Of a DNA stretch of 64,000 nucleotides, positions 1 to 7,884 are shown one piece after another. The notes below the pieces were generated by a model, which had not been told where the DNA came from, searched no databases, and was given only the letters and a program-made list of their open reading frames with translations. How positions within the stretch are numbered: the first letter of the stretch is position 1; each line of letters begins with the position of its first letter. Source of the stretch: Gp6-AA40 sp035649635 (GTDB taxonomy: Bacteria; Acidobacteriota; Vicinamibacteria; Vicinamibacterales; UBA2999). The stretch is taken from positions 1-64,000 of the forward strand of contig DASRJE010000138.1 of NCBI GenBank assembly GCA_035649635.1. The letters run 5' to 3'. The position numbers and the translations under genes were made by a program.

Positions 1-215
1 ACCGACAGGCCCACCAGCCGTGGCTGCAACTGCTCGATCAGTCGAACGACGGTGGATTGAACCGACGATTGCGCGAGCACGAGGTCGGCGATGGCGACCT
101 GATGATGCGGGTCGACGTTGCCAGCGAGCGAGGCGAGGCCGCCATTCGGCATACGGACGGCGAGCGTCGGCGTATGCTCGAAGCTATCCGGCATTGACAG
201 CAACAGCACTTGCAT
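1..215 (-). CDS. B12-binding domain radical SAM protein, N-terminal fragment
   Basis: A reading frame runs leftward from an ATG at 215 and leaves the window open, giving the first 71 residues of a protein. It starts MQVLLLSMPDSFEHTPTLA and continues through RMPNGGLASLAGN and LVGLSV, which is the usual opening of cobalamin-binding radical SAM proteins: a Rossmann-like B12-binding domain precedes the Fe-S radical SAM domain. The Cys triad and any substrate-specific domain would lie outside the window, so the reaction cannot be assigned. No clear Shine-Dalgarno is seen. The DNA just upstream is a heptamer repeat rather than a recognisable promoter. The assignment rests on recognising the family opening only. 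Confidence 0.7.
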   Translation of the reverse strand, partial: MQVLLLSMPDSFEHTPTLAVRMPNGGLASLAGNVDPHHQVAIADLVLAQSSVQSTVVRLIEQLQPRLVGLS

Positions 216-221
216 ACTGAT

Positions 222-413
222 GTTCCAGCTTCCACGTTCCAGGTTCCGGGTTCGTGTTCGCGGTTCACGTTCCCGGTTCCAGGTTCGCTATTCTAGGCTT
301 CGCGCCCGGATTGAGCGCCTCGATTATGCCGCGTTCGGGCCAGAACCACGAACCCGATCCACGAACTCGGAACCTGAACCATGAACACGAACGTGGAACG
401 AGGAACGCGGAAC
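222..413. repeat. Heptamer-periodic GTTCNNN inverted repeat
   Basis: The left arm (222-288) is a run of 6-7 nt words starting GTTC: GTTCCAG, CTTCCAC, GTTCCAG, GTTCCGG, GTTCGT, GTTCGCG, GTTCAC, GTTCCCG, GTTCCAG. The right arm (about 343-413) carries the complementary word GAAC at the same 6-7 nt spacing. The two arms could fold into one long imperfect hairpin of about 190 nt. The element lies between two minus-strand genes and fills the whole gap. A related one-arm element is at 48480. Confidence 0.75.
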
Positions 414-421
414 TGCAGCGC

Positions 422-1996
422 TCATTTCACAAACGGGTATTCCGAGAGCCTTGGGGATCCATTTCGGTTCCCTCGTTGCAGCAGGCGTCGCAGGTCACCG
501 ATGTTCGACGACTTTTCCAACGACATCACGGTTTCGATGAGACGCGTCGTTTGCGACTCGCCGAGCACCGGCACCACCAAGTCGCGGCTCTTCGCGATGA
601 GTTGCTCACGTGACATCGGATTGGCGGCGGTGCCGAGCACAGGTCCAACGGTGTCTTGCGTCAGTTGGGAGCCATCCGCCATCGTGATCTGGATGAGCGG
701 CACACTCGCCGCCCCCGCCGCTCCACGCCCCCCTGGTGGCCCTGGCACCAGGCGGACCTTGGCTTTGAGCCGGACCACCGCCGGATCCTTCATGCGCTCC
801 TTGTCGTGAATCGATCGAAACGTCAGCGTTCTGTCAATCAGCATCACCGACAACGCGTGCTGCACGTTGATATCTGACGGCCCGCTGTTGTCGGTAATCG
901 AACCAGGCTGATAGCGAACGGCGATCTCCTTGATCGTCTCGGGGTCGATGCGCTGCTTGGCGAGGAGCGCCTCGAGCGCGTCGAGCGGGGCGTGAATCGG
1001 CTGGCCCACGGTCCAGCGCTTGATGTTCGCGCGCGTGATCTCGTAGCGCATGCCGAGCCCGTCCACCAGGCGATCGACATCGCCCTTGGGCGCGTTGGCC
1101 ACGATGAAATTGTCCGGGCCGGACATGATGTCGTGGACGGCGTTCCAGCCGGCATGCACCAGCAGCACGGCGGTCACGCCGCTTCGCGCGCCCATTCCGC
1201 CGAAGATGAACCCCTTCTCGATGTGATCAGGATCGCGCGGGAACGACTCGATTCCCGAGCTCTGCTGCGCCGCGTAGGACAGGGTCCATCGCATCTGCTC
1301 CGGTGTGAATCCGGCGATGGCTCCGCCGGCCGCCGCCGATCCGAACACCGCTCCGATGCCGTACGAGAGCTTGTGGCTGTTCGGGATGCCAGACTGAATC
1401 GCTGCCAGCACGCGCGTGCCGATGTCGTAGCCGAGCACGACGGCGCGCAGAAAATGGATCCCGCTGGTCTTGAACTGTTCGCCGAGGGCGAGCGCGGCAG
1501 GAACGACGGCGCAACCCGGATGCCACGGACCCGGCGCCAAGGTATCGTCCGTCTCGTCGGCGTGGCCCATGGTCCCATTGACCAGTGCGGCCTCGATGGG
1601 TCCGCAGACCAGCGTGTCACCCACGATGGTAGCGACAGGTTTGCCGCCATAGGCGCGCGCAAACCGGATGGCGGCGCGTCCCGGCTCCAGTTCGCTGCCC
1701 GAGACCATCGCCGCGAGCGTATCGAGCACGTGCCGCTTCGCCCGCTCGACGACCTCATCCGGGAGTGCGCGTTCGCGTGCCTCGCTCATGTAGGTGCTGA
1801 GACGCGTCATCACCTCGCTGACGGGGAGATCCGCCATCGTCTGCGAGGGAAGCGAGACTTGAGGGCGCCCGGCGGCGGCCGCAATCCTCGATGACATCGC
1901 TGCCGCGGTCAGTGTGCCGGCCGCTCGTATGAGCACGTCGCGCCTCGTGCAGCCATTCTTCGGCGAACAGTCGCCCGCGTCAGTGTGTTCAGTCAT
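422..1996 (-). CDS. MmgE/PrpD family protein with Tat-like leader
   Basis: This 524-residue protein resembles the MmgE/PrpD family (2-methylcitrate dehydratase, cis-aconitate decarboxylase and relatives). The family-typical NGTMGHADETDD region lies near residues 140-150 and a GGMGARSGVTA segment in the middle. Its start has a twin-Arg-like leader (TRRDVLIRAAG, residues 17-27) followed by a small-residue stretch, suggesting export, which is unusual for a metabolic dehydratase. An AGGAG ribosome-binding site sits about 8 nt before the ATG. It lies 30 nt downstream of the Ser/Thr kinase gene on the same strand and may be co-transcribed with it. The substrate is unknown. Confidence 0.8.
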   Translation of the reverse strand: MTEHTDAGDCSPKNGCTRRDVLIRAAGTLTAAAMSSRIAAAAGRPQVSLPSQTMADLPVSEVMTRLSTYMSEARERALPDEVVERAKRHVLDTLAAMVSGSELEPGRAAIRFARAYGGKPVATIVGDTLVCGPIEAALVNGTMGHADETDDTLAPGPWHPGCAVVPAALALGEQFKTSGIHFLRAVVLGYDIGTRVLAAIQSGIPNSHKLSYGIGAVFGSAAAGGAIAGFTPEQMRWTLSYAAQQSSGIESFPRDPDHIEKGFIFGGMGARSGVTAVLLVHAGWNAVHDIMSGPDNFIVANAPKGDVDRLVDGLGMRYEITRANIKRWTVGQPIHAPLDALEALLAKQRIDPETIKEIAVRYQPGSITDNSGPSDINVQHALSVMLIDRTLTFRSIHDKERMKDPAVVRLKAKVRLVPGPPGGRGAAGAASVPLIQITMADGSQLTQDTVGPVLGTAANPMSREQLIAKSRDLVVPVLGESQTTRLIETVMSLEKSSNIGDLRRLLQRGNRNGSPRLSEYPFVK

Positions 1997-2026
1997 CGAA
2001 GACTCCTGTGCACTGCCGTTCCCGCG

Positions 2027-2998
2027 CTACTGACTCTCGTTGCAGAACGGACAGCGATCCGCACGCGCATGAAGAGGCTTACGGCAGTGCCAGCAGAAGC
2101 GCGCCGGCGGCGTTTCGCGTGCCTTGAGCCGTGATTGAATCTCCGCCACAGTCGCGTCAGCCGTCGCGGTGCCCCCACGCCTGGAGGCTCGACGTGGTGC
2201 CGGTTCGCGCGCCGCGAGCAAATCGTTGAGCAACTCCGAGGCGCGCTGATAGCGCTCGATCGGGTCGGGCGCCATCGCGTGCAAGATGATGTCGTTGATG
2301 GCTTTCGGAATCTTCGGGTTCCTGATGCGAGGGGACGAAAGCAGTTCACCACGCGCCAGGCGGGCGATATCCGCCGGCGCTGGCGTGTCGTACGGCATCG
2401 TGCCCGTGAGCATCTGATACATCGTGACCCCGACCGAATAGATATCGCTGGCGAACACGGCCTTGCCGTGGAACTGTTCAGGTGCCATGTACGGCGGGCT
2501 GCCGATCACCGTCGTCCCGTGCGCCGCGATCTCCAGGTAGCGCGACGTGCCGAAGTCGGTCACTTTCAACATGCCGCTCTCGGATACGAGCATGTTGCCG
2601 GGCCGAAGGTCGCGATGCAGGATGCCGGCGCGGTGTGCGTGATCGACGGCGTTGCAGATCTGGCAACTGAAGTCGAGCGCCCGCGTCAGGTCCAGGATGC
2701 CCTCCTGCACGATGATGTGCTCGAGCGTTTCGCCCGGCACGTACTCCATCACGATGAAAAACACATCGTCCTGTTTCTCTGCCGTGAGGACGGTGACGAT
2801 GTTCGGATGACTCATCGACGCAAGGAGACGTGGCTCCTTGAGCATCTCGACCGAATCAAGGTTCTGCTTGTGCGGAACCTTCAGCGCGACTTTCTTGTCG
2901 ATCCAGGTGTCTTCGGCGAGGTAAACGACGCCGAAGCCGCCGCTGCCCAGTGAAGACAGGATGCGGTACTTTCCGATGGTTTGACCGCGGAAGAACAT
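2027..2998 (-). CDS. Soluble Ser/Thr protein kinase with C-terminal zinc ribbon
   Basis: A 323-residue Hanks-type kinase. The glycine loop GSGGFGVVYLAED, the VALKV lysine, the catalytic loop HRDLRPGN (Arg replaces the common Lys), the TDFGTSR magnesium loop and MAPEQFHG are all present, so it should be active. No transmembrane segment follows the catalytic domain. The C-terminal 25 residues instead form a small zinc ribbon with CWHC and CPFC pairs, probably for protein or nucleic-acid contact. A TATACT box lies 13 nt before the ATG, implying a very short leader. The downstream neighbour is the MmgE/PrpD gene. Targets are unknown. Confidence 0.88.
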   Translation of the reverse strand: MFFRGQTIGKYRILSSLGSGGFGVVYLAEDTWIDKKVALKVPHKQNLDSVEMLKEPRLLASMSHPNIVTVLTAEKQDDVFFIVMEYVPGETLEHIIVQEGILDLTRALDFSCQICNAVDHAHRAGILHRDLRPGNMLVSESGMLKVTDFGTSRYLEIAAHGTTVIGSPPYMAPEQFHGKAVFASDIYSVGVTMYQMLTGTMPYDTPAPADIARLARGELLSSPRIRNPKIPKAINDIILHAMAPDPIERYQRASELLNDLLAAREPAPRRASRRGGTATADATVAEIQSRLKARETPPARFCWHCRKPLHARADRCPFCNESQ

Positions 2999-3012
2999 CG
3001 GGGGTGACGGGA

Positions 3013-3084
3013 GTATAGCAGGGTGCGATCCCGCCGATGCCTGTCGGTGCCATCTTGCTGATGCTTGTCGCTGCGATCTTGCTA
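3013..3084. repeat. 24-bp imperfect tandem repeat
   Basis: Two adjacent 24-bp units (3037-3060 and 3061-3084) match at 20 of 24 positions. A third, more diverged unit lies at about 3013-3036. The array fills the gap between the kinase start and the stop of the decayed permease. It has no reading frame with a credible start. Confidence 0.5.
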
Positions 3085-3106
3085 TTTGCCGGTGCGGGTC
3101 GTGCGC

Positions 3107-4400
3107 TTACTCGCAGCGAAGACCGATCATGGGATCGATCGAGATCGCGCGCCGGGCTGGCGGGAGCGCAGCAATCATCGCCGCGGCGACAAAAATCACG
3201 GCAACGGCGACGAAGGTCACCGGATCGAGCGCACTGAGACCGAACAGCATCGTCTCGAGCGCGCGCGCGCCGATCGCGGCAGCGCACAAACCGATCACCA
3301 TCCCCACCGCTGTAAAGGCAAGGATCTCGCCCAGTACGAGCCTGAGCACCTGGGCGCGTTGTGCACCGAGAGCCATGCGGATCCCGATTTCGCCGGTTCG
3401 CAGGGTCACCGAATAAGTGAGCAGGCCATAGACGCCGACGACGGCCAGCAAGAGCGCGAGCGCACCGAAGGCCCCGGCGAGAGTTGCCAACAGTCGCTCG
3501 GTGATCAAGCTGCGTTCCACCTGTGATGTGAGCGTCCGCACGCTGACACGAACTCCGGGCAGCATTGATCGCACGATGTCGTGCAATGCGGTAGCGGCCG
3601 CCGCCTGCGAACCCACGATGGCCGCTTCAAAACTCACAGGGCCCGCTGGCATTTGCAGGTATGGCGTATAGACCGTCGGTCTGGACGTGTCTCGCATCGA
3701 TTCATACACGACATCAGCGGCGACACCGACGATTTCCCATGGTCGCGGGTTGTTGCCGATCGAGAGTTGTACGCCGATCGGATCCCGATCGCGAAAGTGC
3801 CGGCGGAAGAATGCCTCGTTGACCACGGCGACACGGGGCGATGAAACGGTGTCGCGAACGGTGAACTCGCGACCACGAATGATGGGCGTGTCGAGGACTT
3901 CGAAGAACCGCGGACTGACGTTGTTGGCATAGGTCTCTTCGCCGGCCTCTTGTCCGCCGATCCTGACGCCGCGAGTGATGGCGCTCCCGGAGACCGGCGT
4001 GACCGACGAGAGACTGGCGACGCGCACGCCGGGAAGACGCGCGATTTCCTCCAGGAGCTCCTCATTGATCGCGGTGTTTGCGCCGGTGCCGAGCCGCAAG
4101 CGTGAGGATGGCGACGGCGGCGAACCCTGGTGATCGCCTTAAGCCTCTAAACGAGTGCCGGACGTCTTGCCAGATGCTTTCACGTTGCGACTCCCATCCC
4201 ACGTCACGAACGGCGTCTTTGACCGCTTCGAGGCTGCCGATAGTGGTCCGTGCCACTCGGAGCGCCTTTTCGGGCGGCATTCCATCCCGGATGTGTTTAT
4301 CGACGAGAGAATCGAGATAACCACGCAACTCGTCGTCCAGATCCCGATCGAGCCCGTGCCGGCCAACCAGGGCGCGCAGTCCCGCCAGCAGGCGACGCAT
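3107..4400 (-). pseudogene. Decayed MacB/FtsX-type ABC permease (ADOP-like)
   Basis: The N-terminal 105 codons give the PadR-linked permease prefix and the first membrane segment (FRGLRRSPGFAAVAILTLA). There is then one extra G:C pair at 4091-4097 that shifts the frame. Directly after GTGANTAI the sequence jumps to NEELLEEIARLPGV, which belongs to the middle of this family. The remaining 320 residues match the periplasmic part and the last three membrane helices, ending GLRCE. Full-length members are about 800 residues (an intact one is at 43542-45956), so about 350-400 codons are missing at 4066/4067. Frameshift plus deletion make a functional transporter very unlikely. It overlaps the upstream padR-like stop by one base. 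Confidence 0.85.
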
Positions 4401-4747
4401 CAGATCTCACCGAGCGACGCACGCATGATTCGCGAGATGGCCGCCGTTTGCGTTTCCCAGTCTTTTGCGGCACGGGCCAGGCGGGCACGACCCTGCGGCG
4501 TGAGGGCGTAGTACTTTGCGCGACGATTGTTCTCGGTAGCGCGCCACTCGGCCTTGATCAGGCCGTCGCGCTCGAGGCGCCGGAAAGCGGGGAAGAGCGA
4601 CCCCGCATTCACCTGGAACACGCCCTTACTGATCTGATCCAGGCGAACGCCGATGCCATAGCCGTGCATCGGCTCCAGCGCCAGCGTCTTCAGGATCAGC
4701 ATGTCGAGCGTGCCCTGGACCAGGCCACTCTGTTTCTCGGATGCCAT
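4400..4747 (-). CDS. PadR family transcriptional regulator
   Basis: A 115-residue PadR regulator: winged helix with LVQGTLDMLILKTLALEPMHGYGI at the start, VNAGSLFPAFRRLERDGLI in the recognition region, and a short C-terminal dimerisation helix. In this lineage such regulators typically sit directly upstream of an ABC permease gene and repress it. Here the stop shares one base with the start of the decayed permease at 4400, so the regulator has outlived its usual target. Direct repeats in its upstream region (4754-4799) are candidate binding sites. The inducer is unknown. Confidence 0.92.
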   Translation of the reverse strand: MASEKQSGLVQGTLDMLILKTLALEPMHGYGIGVRLDQISKGVFQVNAGSLFPAFRRLERDGLIKAEWRATENNRRAKYYALTPQGRARLARAAKDWETQTAAISRIMRASLGEI

Positions 4748-4753
4748 TGAACG

Positions 4754-4799
4754 CTCTCATCTAGGCAATCTAGAGCAGAAGCTTACCTCTCTCATCTAG
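4754..4799. promoter_or_regulatory. Candidate PadR operator repeats
   Basis: CTCTCATCTAG occurs twice in direct orientation (4754-4764 and 4789-4799), 35 bp apart. An inverted TCTAGAG lies between them (4769-4775). The position directly upstream of the padR-like ATG suggests autoregulation. Assignment is by position only. Confidence 0.5.
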
Positions 4800-4863
4800 A
4801 TTGTCAAGAGAAAGCGTCCGCGCACGTGAAGCGTGCGCTCTATCGAGACGCACGGCTGAGCCT

Positions 4864-4869
4864 TATAAT
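4864..4869 (+). promoter_or_regulatory. -10 box for leaderless rsmE
   Basis: A perfect TATAAT ends 7 nt before the GTG at 4877, so transcription would begin at or next to the start codon. No Shine-Dalgarno is present in the gap. Confidence 0.55.
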
Positions 4870-4876
4870 CACCCGC

Positions 4877-5623
4877 GTGCCCGCTCGTTTCTTCGCGCCG
4901 GAGGCGCAGTCCACCGGCGAGCTGATTACGCTGCCCCAGGAGGAAGCCGAACATCTGACCCGCGTGCTGAGACTCGGCACTGGCGCCGCCATCCATGTGT
5001 TCAACGGCAGCGGCGAGGAGTTCGAGTCCATCGTCGAAGCCGCCTCGAAGGAGGCCGTCCAGGTGAGGCTGGGGCGGCCCCGCGACCCGGCACCCGAAGC
5101 GCTTCTCCAGATCACCCTCGCCCAGGCGGTGTTGAAGGGCGACAAGATGGACGATGTGATCCGCGATGCGGTCATGATAGGCGCGAAGGCGGTCCGGCCC
5201 GTGCTCACCGCGCGGACGGAGACGACGGCAGCCGTCATCGAGAAAAGCCGACGGCACGATCGGTGGGAGCGGATCGCGATTTCCTCCGCCAAACAGTGCG
5301 GGCGGGCCGTTGTTCCAGCCATCCTCGAGCCGGTCACGTTCGAAGCGCTGATCGATCTGCTGCTCCAGAAGTGGCTGGCCGGCCCCTCGATCATGCTGGT
5401 CGAACCTGGTGCGGGGAAGACTGTTCCCTTCTCGGAACTCGACGTCGAGCCGCCGAATGCGGTGACGATCGTTGTTGGCCCTGAAGGAGGATGGACGCCG
5501 GAGGAGATCGAGGCGGCCGCCGTCGTCTGCCGGCTCGTCACGATGGGGAGGAGAACGCTGCGCGCGGACGCGATGGGACTGATCGCGATCTCGGCGGCAT
5601 TCGCGCGCTGGCGAGAGTTTTAG
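4877..5623 (+). CDS. rsmE: 16S rRNA (uracil-1498-N3)-methyltransferase RsmE
   Basis: RsmE is a SPOUT methyltransferase that methylates N3 of U1498 in 16S rRNA using S-adenosylmethionine. From the GTG at 4877 the protein is 248 residues, the normal length. It has an N-terminal PUA-like domain (RFFAPEAQ through VLRLGTGAAIHVFNG) and a C-terminal trefoil knot with VGPEGGWTPEE and the closing RRTLRADAMG segment. An upstream ATG at 4826 would add 17 residues, but the TATAAT at 4864 argues for the GTG. It is divergent from the PadR gene and stands alone. Confidence 0.9.
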   Translation: MPARFFAPEAQSTGELITLPQEEAEHLTRVLRLGTGAAIHVFNGSGEEFESIVEAASKEAVQVRLGRPRDPAPEALLQITLAQAVLKGDKMDDVIRDAVMIGAKAVRPVLTARTETTAAVIEKSRRHDRWERIAISSAKQCGRAVVPAILEPVTFEALIDLLLQKWLAGPSIMLVEPGAGKTVPFSELDVEPPNAVTIVVGPEGGWTPEEIEAAAVVCRLVTMGRRTLRADAMGLIAISAAFARWREF

Positions 5624-5640
5624 TTCCAGTCATACGTAGA

Positions 5641-5660
5641 GCGGGGACTTTAGCCCCCGC
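5641..5660. repeat. Dispersed palindrome, CTTTAG loop
   Basis: GCGGGG and CCCCGC pair around ACTTTAGC, preceded by CGTAGA. The element lies between the convergent ends of rsmE and the MFS gene and could act as a bidirectional terminator. Relatives are at 7862, 12905, 18086 and 36016. Confidence 0.6.
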
Positions 5661-5673
5661 GTGCGATCCCGCG

Positions 5674-6894
5674 CTACGTACGCGCCGCCATACGTACGCC
5701 AGCCTCCGACTCTCTCTCGTCTGCCCGGAAGAACAACGCGAACAGGACGAGCACGGCGCCAGCGCTGGCTGCCGGCACAATCCAGATGCGCTCCCAGGCA
5801 TGGCCACCACCAGGCAGGGCAAACGCATCGACGATGCGGCCGGAGACCCAGGATCCGATGAACATCCCGAGACCCAGCGTGACGAACGCGATCAGCCCCT
5901 GCGCAGCGGCGCGCACATCCGGCGGGGCTTTCTGATCGACGTAGATCTGCCCGGTGACGAAGAAGAAGTCGTAGCAGATGCCGTGGAGCAGGATGCCGGC
6001 GTAGAGCATCCAGACGAGCGGACCGTTATCGCCGTACGCGAACAACAGGTAGCGCGCCGTCCACGCCGCCATCCCCACGAGCAGCATGTTCTTGACGCCG
6101 AGTTTGCGGAAGAACAGCGGCATCACGAGCATGAAGCCGATCTCGGACATCTGGCCGAGCGTCATCTTTCCTGCGGCATTCACGACCTGGATCTCGTTCA
6201 GAAATGGGTTGGCGAACGCGTAATAGAACTGGAGTGGAATGCAGATCAGGAAGGAGCCGAGCACGAAGATGGCGAACGAGCGCTCGCGAAGCAGGCTCAA
6301 GGCGTCGAGGCCGAGCACGCCTGCCATCGACGCGCGCCGGCTTCGAGTCGGTGGAGTGTGTGGTAGGGCGAAACAAAACAGCCCAAGGAGCACCGAGGCG
6401 CCGGCGGCAAGACGCATCGGCATCGCCGTCGCCTCGAGGCCGAGCGTACCTACGAGCAGCCCGGCCACGATCCAACCGATCGTGCCGAGCACTCGAATGG
6501 ATGGAAACTCGCGCGCGGGATCGCGCATCTGGTGAAACGACAGCGAGTTGCTCAATGCCAATGTCGGCATGTAGCACAGCGCGTAACCCAGCAGCACCGC
6601 GTAGAACGGCCCAAACGCGCTCATCGTCGATCCGAAGAACAGGATCAGGCCGCCGATGAGATGCAGTGCCGCAAGGATTTTCTCGGTTGCGAGGAAACGA
6701 TCCGCGATCATCCCGACGAAGAACGGCGAGATCATCGCCGCCAGTGCCGTTGTGCCCGCCGCGAGCCCGATCTGTTCACCAGAGAAGCCGAGCGTCTGAC
6801 CGAGCCATGTGCCCATCGTCACGGACCAGGCCCCCCAGACGAAGTACTGGAGGAACATCAACAGCGAGAGCTTGATCCGGACACTGAGCGACAC
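5674..6894 (-). CDS. MFS transporter, nucleoside permease-like (NupG/XapB type)
   Basis: A 406-residue integral membrane protein with about 12 hydrophobic segments. The opening (KLSLLMFLQYFVWGAWSV) and the FFVGMIADRF and LGTIGWIVAGLL segments are typical of the nucleoside:H+ symporter branch of the major facilitator superfamily. A GGAGGG site precedes the start. It is the last gene of the minus-strand cluster, 15 nt after the TIM-barrel gene. In this context it could import a nucleoside or a sugar handled by the neighbours. Substrate is inferred from family only. Confidence 0.82.
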   Translation of the reverse strand: MSLSVRIKLSLLMFLQYFVWGAWSVTMGTWLGQTLGFSGEQIGLAAGTTALAAMISPFFVGMIADRFLATEKILAALHLIGGLILFFGSTMSAFGPFYAVLLGYALCYMPTLALSNSLSFHQMRDPAREFPSIRVLGTIGWIVAGLLVGTLGLEATAMPMRLAAGASVLLGLFCFALPHTPPTRSRRASMAGVLGLDALSLLRERSFAIFVLGSFLICIPLQFYYAFANPFLNEIQVVNAAGKMTLGQMSEIGFMLVMPLFFRKLGVKNMLLVGMAAWTARYLLFAYGDNGPLVWMLYAGILLHGICYDFFFVTGQIYVDQKAPPDVRAAAQGLIAFVTLGLGMFIGSWVSGRIVDAFALPGGGHAWERIWIVPAASAGAVLVLFALFFRADERESEAGVRMAART

Positions 6895-6909
6895 GCGACA
6901 ACCCTCCGA

Positions 6910-7815
6910 TCAGGCGAGCGCGTTCCTGGCGAACGCGAAGCACTTCTTGACTTCTTCGACCGCGCCGGCCTCTCCTTTGTGCTCGTACTCGATGTAGGCG
7001 CGAATCGGCCAGCGTTCTTTCTTCAGTAGCTGCAGCACCTCCCGGATCGGCGTATCGCCGGTGCCCCATGCGACGTTGTCGCCCTGGTTCTTCTTACGAT
7101 CCTTGATGTGCAGGTTGGTGATGCGGTCGTGATGCTCCCGGATGTAGGCCAGGGCATCGTTGTTGGCCGCAGTGAAGTGCCCGATATCGAGGTTGATCCT
7201 GAACTGCGGCGACAAGTTCAGCGCCGTCGCGAGGCTCTCCACCGTCGCGAACTCGTTGGGATCGCTGACATTCGAGTGATTGTGCATGGCGACGGTCATG
7301 CGGTGCTTCGCCGCGAATGGCACCATACGGCGGGCAGCCTCGAGCGTCGCCGACGCAGTGATGATCTCTGCGCCAAGCGCCGTAGCCATTTCGAAGCCGC
7401 GATCGATTTCGTCGTCGGAGAAGCTGGCGTTCGGGCTGTAGTTGAACGCGTACACCGTTATGCCGGAGGCTTTGAACGTTCTGCCAATCGAGCGGAAGTG
7501 ATCGAGCGGCGTCTCCAGCCGCCACTTTCGTAGTGTTTCGCGCGCTTGCTGCGCCTGCTCGGGCGCGGCGCGTCCGCGCCCCGTGGTCGACACCGGCTCG
7601 ATCTGTGGCGCCCACAGTTCGCACTCGGTGAGCCCGCACTCTTTCATCGCGGCGATGACTGGACCGGCCAGATCACTACCGGCTGGACGCATCAACTCGC
7701 GGAAGGAATATGTCTGCACACCGAGCCGCACGCCCGCGACAGTCTGCGCCGCAGCAAGCACGGGCCACGCCGCTGAGGAAAGGGTCAGCGCCCCGAACTC
7801 TCGTCGAGTCATCAT
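6910..7815 (-). CDS. Secreted sugar phosphate isomerase/epimerase-like TIM-barrel protein
   Basis: A 301-residue xylose-isomerase-like TIM barrel (AP endonuclease 2 superfold). Metal-site strands are visible: VAMHNHSN, RINLDIGHF and NLHIKDRKKNQGDNV, with a closing YIEYEHKGEAG. The first 24 residues (TRREFGALTLSSAAWPVLAAAQ) look like an export leader. It lies between the quinoprotein and the MFS gene on the same strand, which fits a carbohydrate-processing cluster. The exact reaction (isomerase, epimerase or 3-keto-sugar hydratase-like) cannot be read from sequence. Confidence 0.82.
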   Translation of the reverse strand: MMTRREFGALTLSSAAWPVLAAAQTVAGVRLGVQTYSFRELMRPAGSDLAGPVIAAMKECGLTECELWAPQIEPVSTTGRGRAAPEQAQQARETLRKWRLETPLDHFRSIGRTFKASGITVYAFNYSPNASFSDDEIDRGFEMATALGAEIITASATLEAARRMVPFAAKHRMTVAMHNHSNVSDPNEFATVESLATALNLSPQFRINLDIGHFTAANNDALAYIREHHDRITNLHIKDRKKNQGDNVAWGTGDTPIREVLQLLKKERWPIRAYIEYEHKGEAGAVEEVKKCFAFARNALA

Positions 7816-7861
7816 CGAAGTGCCCTCGTGGTCGATTCGCGAGTCCCTCGTCGTACGTAGT

Positions 7862-7879
7862 GTCCGGCCTTAGCCGGAC
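7862..7879. repeat. Dispersed palindrome, CTTA loop
   Basis: GTCCGGC and GCCGGAC form a perfect 7-bp stem around CTTA, preceded by CGTAGT. It sits between the quinoprotein stop and the isomerase-like start and may attenuate read-through within the cluster. Confidence 0.6.
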
Positions 7880-7884
7880 TGCCT

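Noticed and set aside
992..1894. 300-codon plus-strand frame
   Set aside because: Exact antisense shadow of the MmgE/PrpD gene in GC-rich DNA; Arg/His-rich with no domain.
3037..3237. Plus-strand frame with a hydrophobic start (MPVGAILLMLVAAILLF)
   Set aside because: The hydrophobic part is produced by the 24-bp tandem repeat, and the rest is antisense to the decayed permease; no ribosome-binding site.
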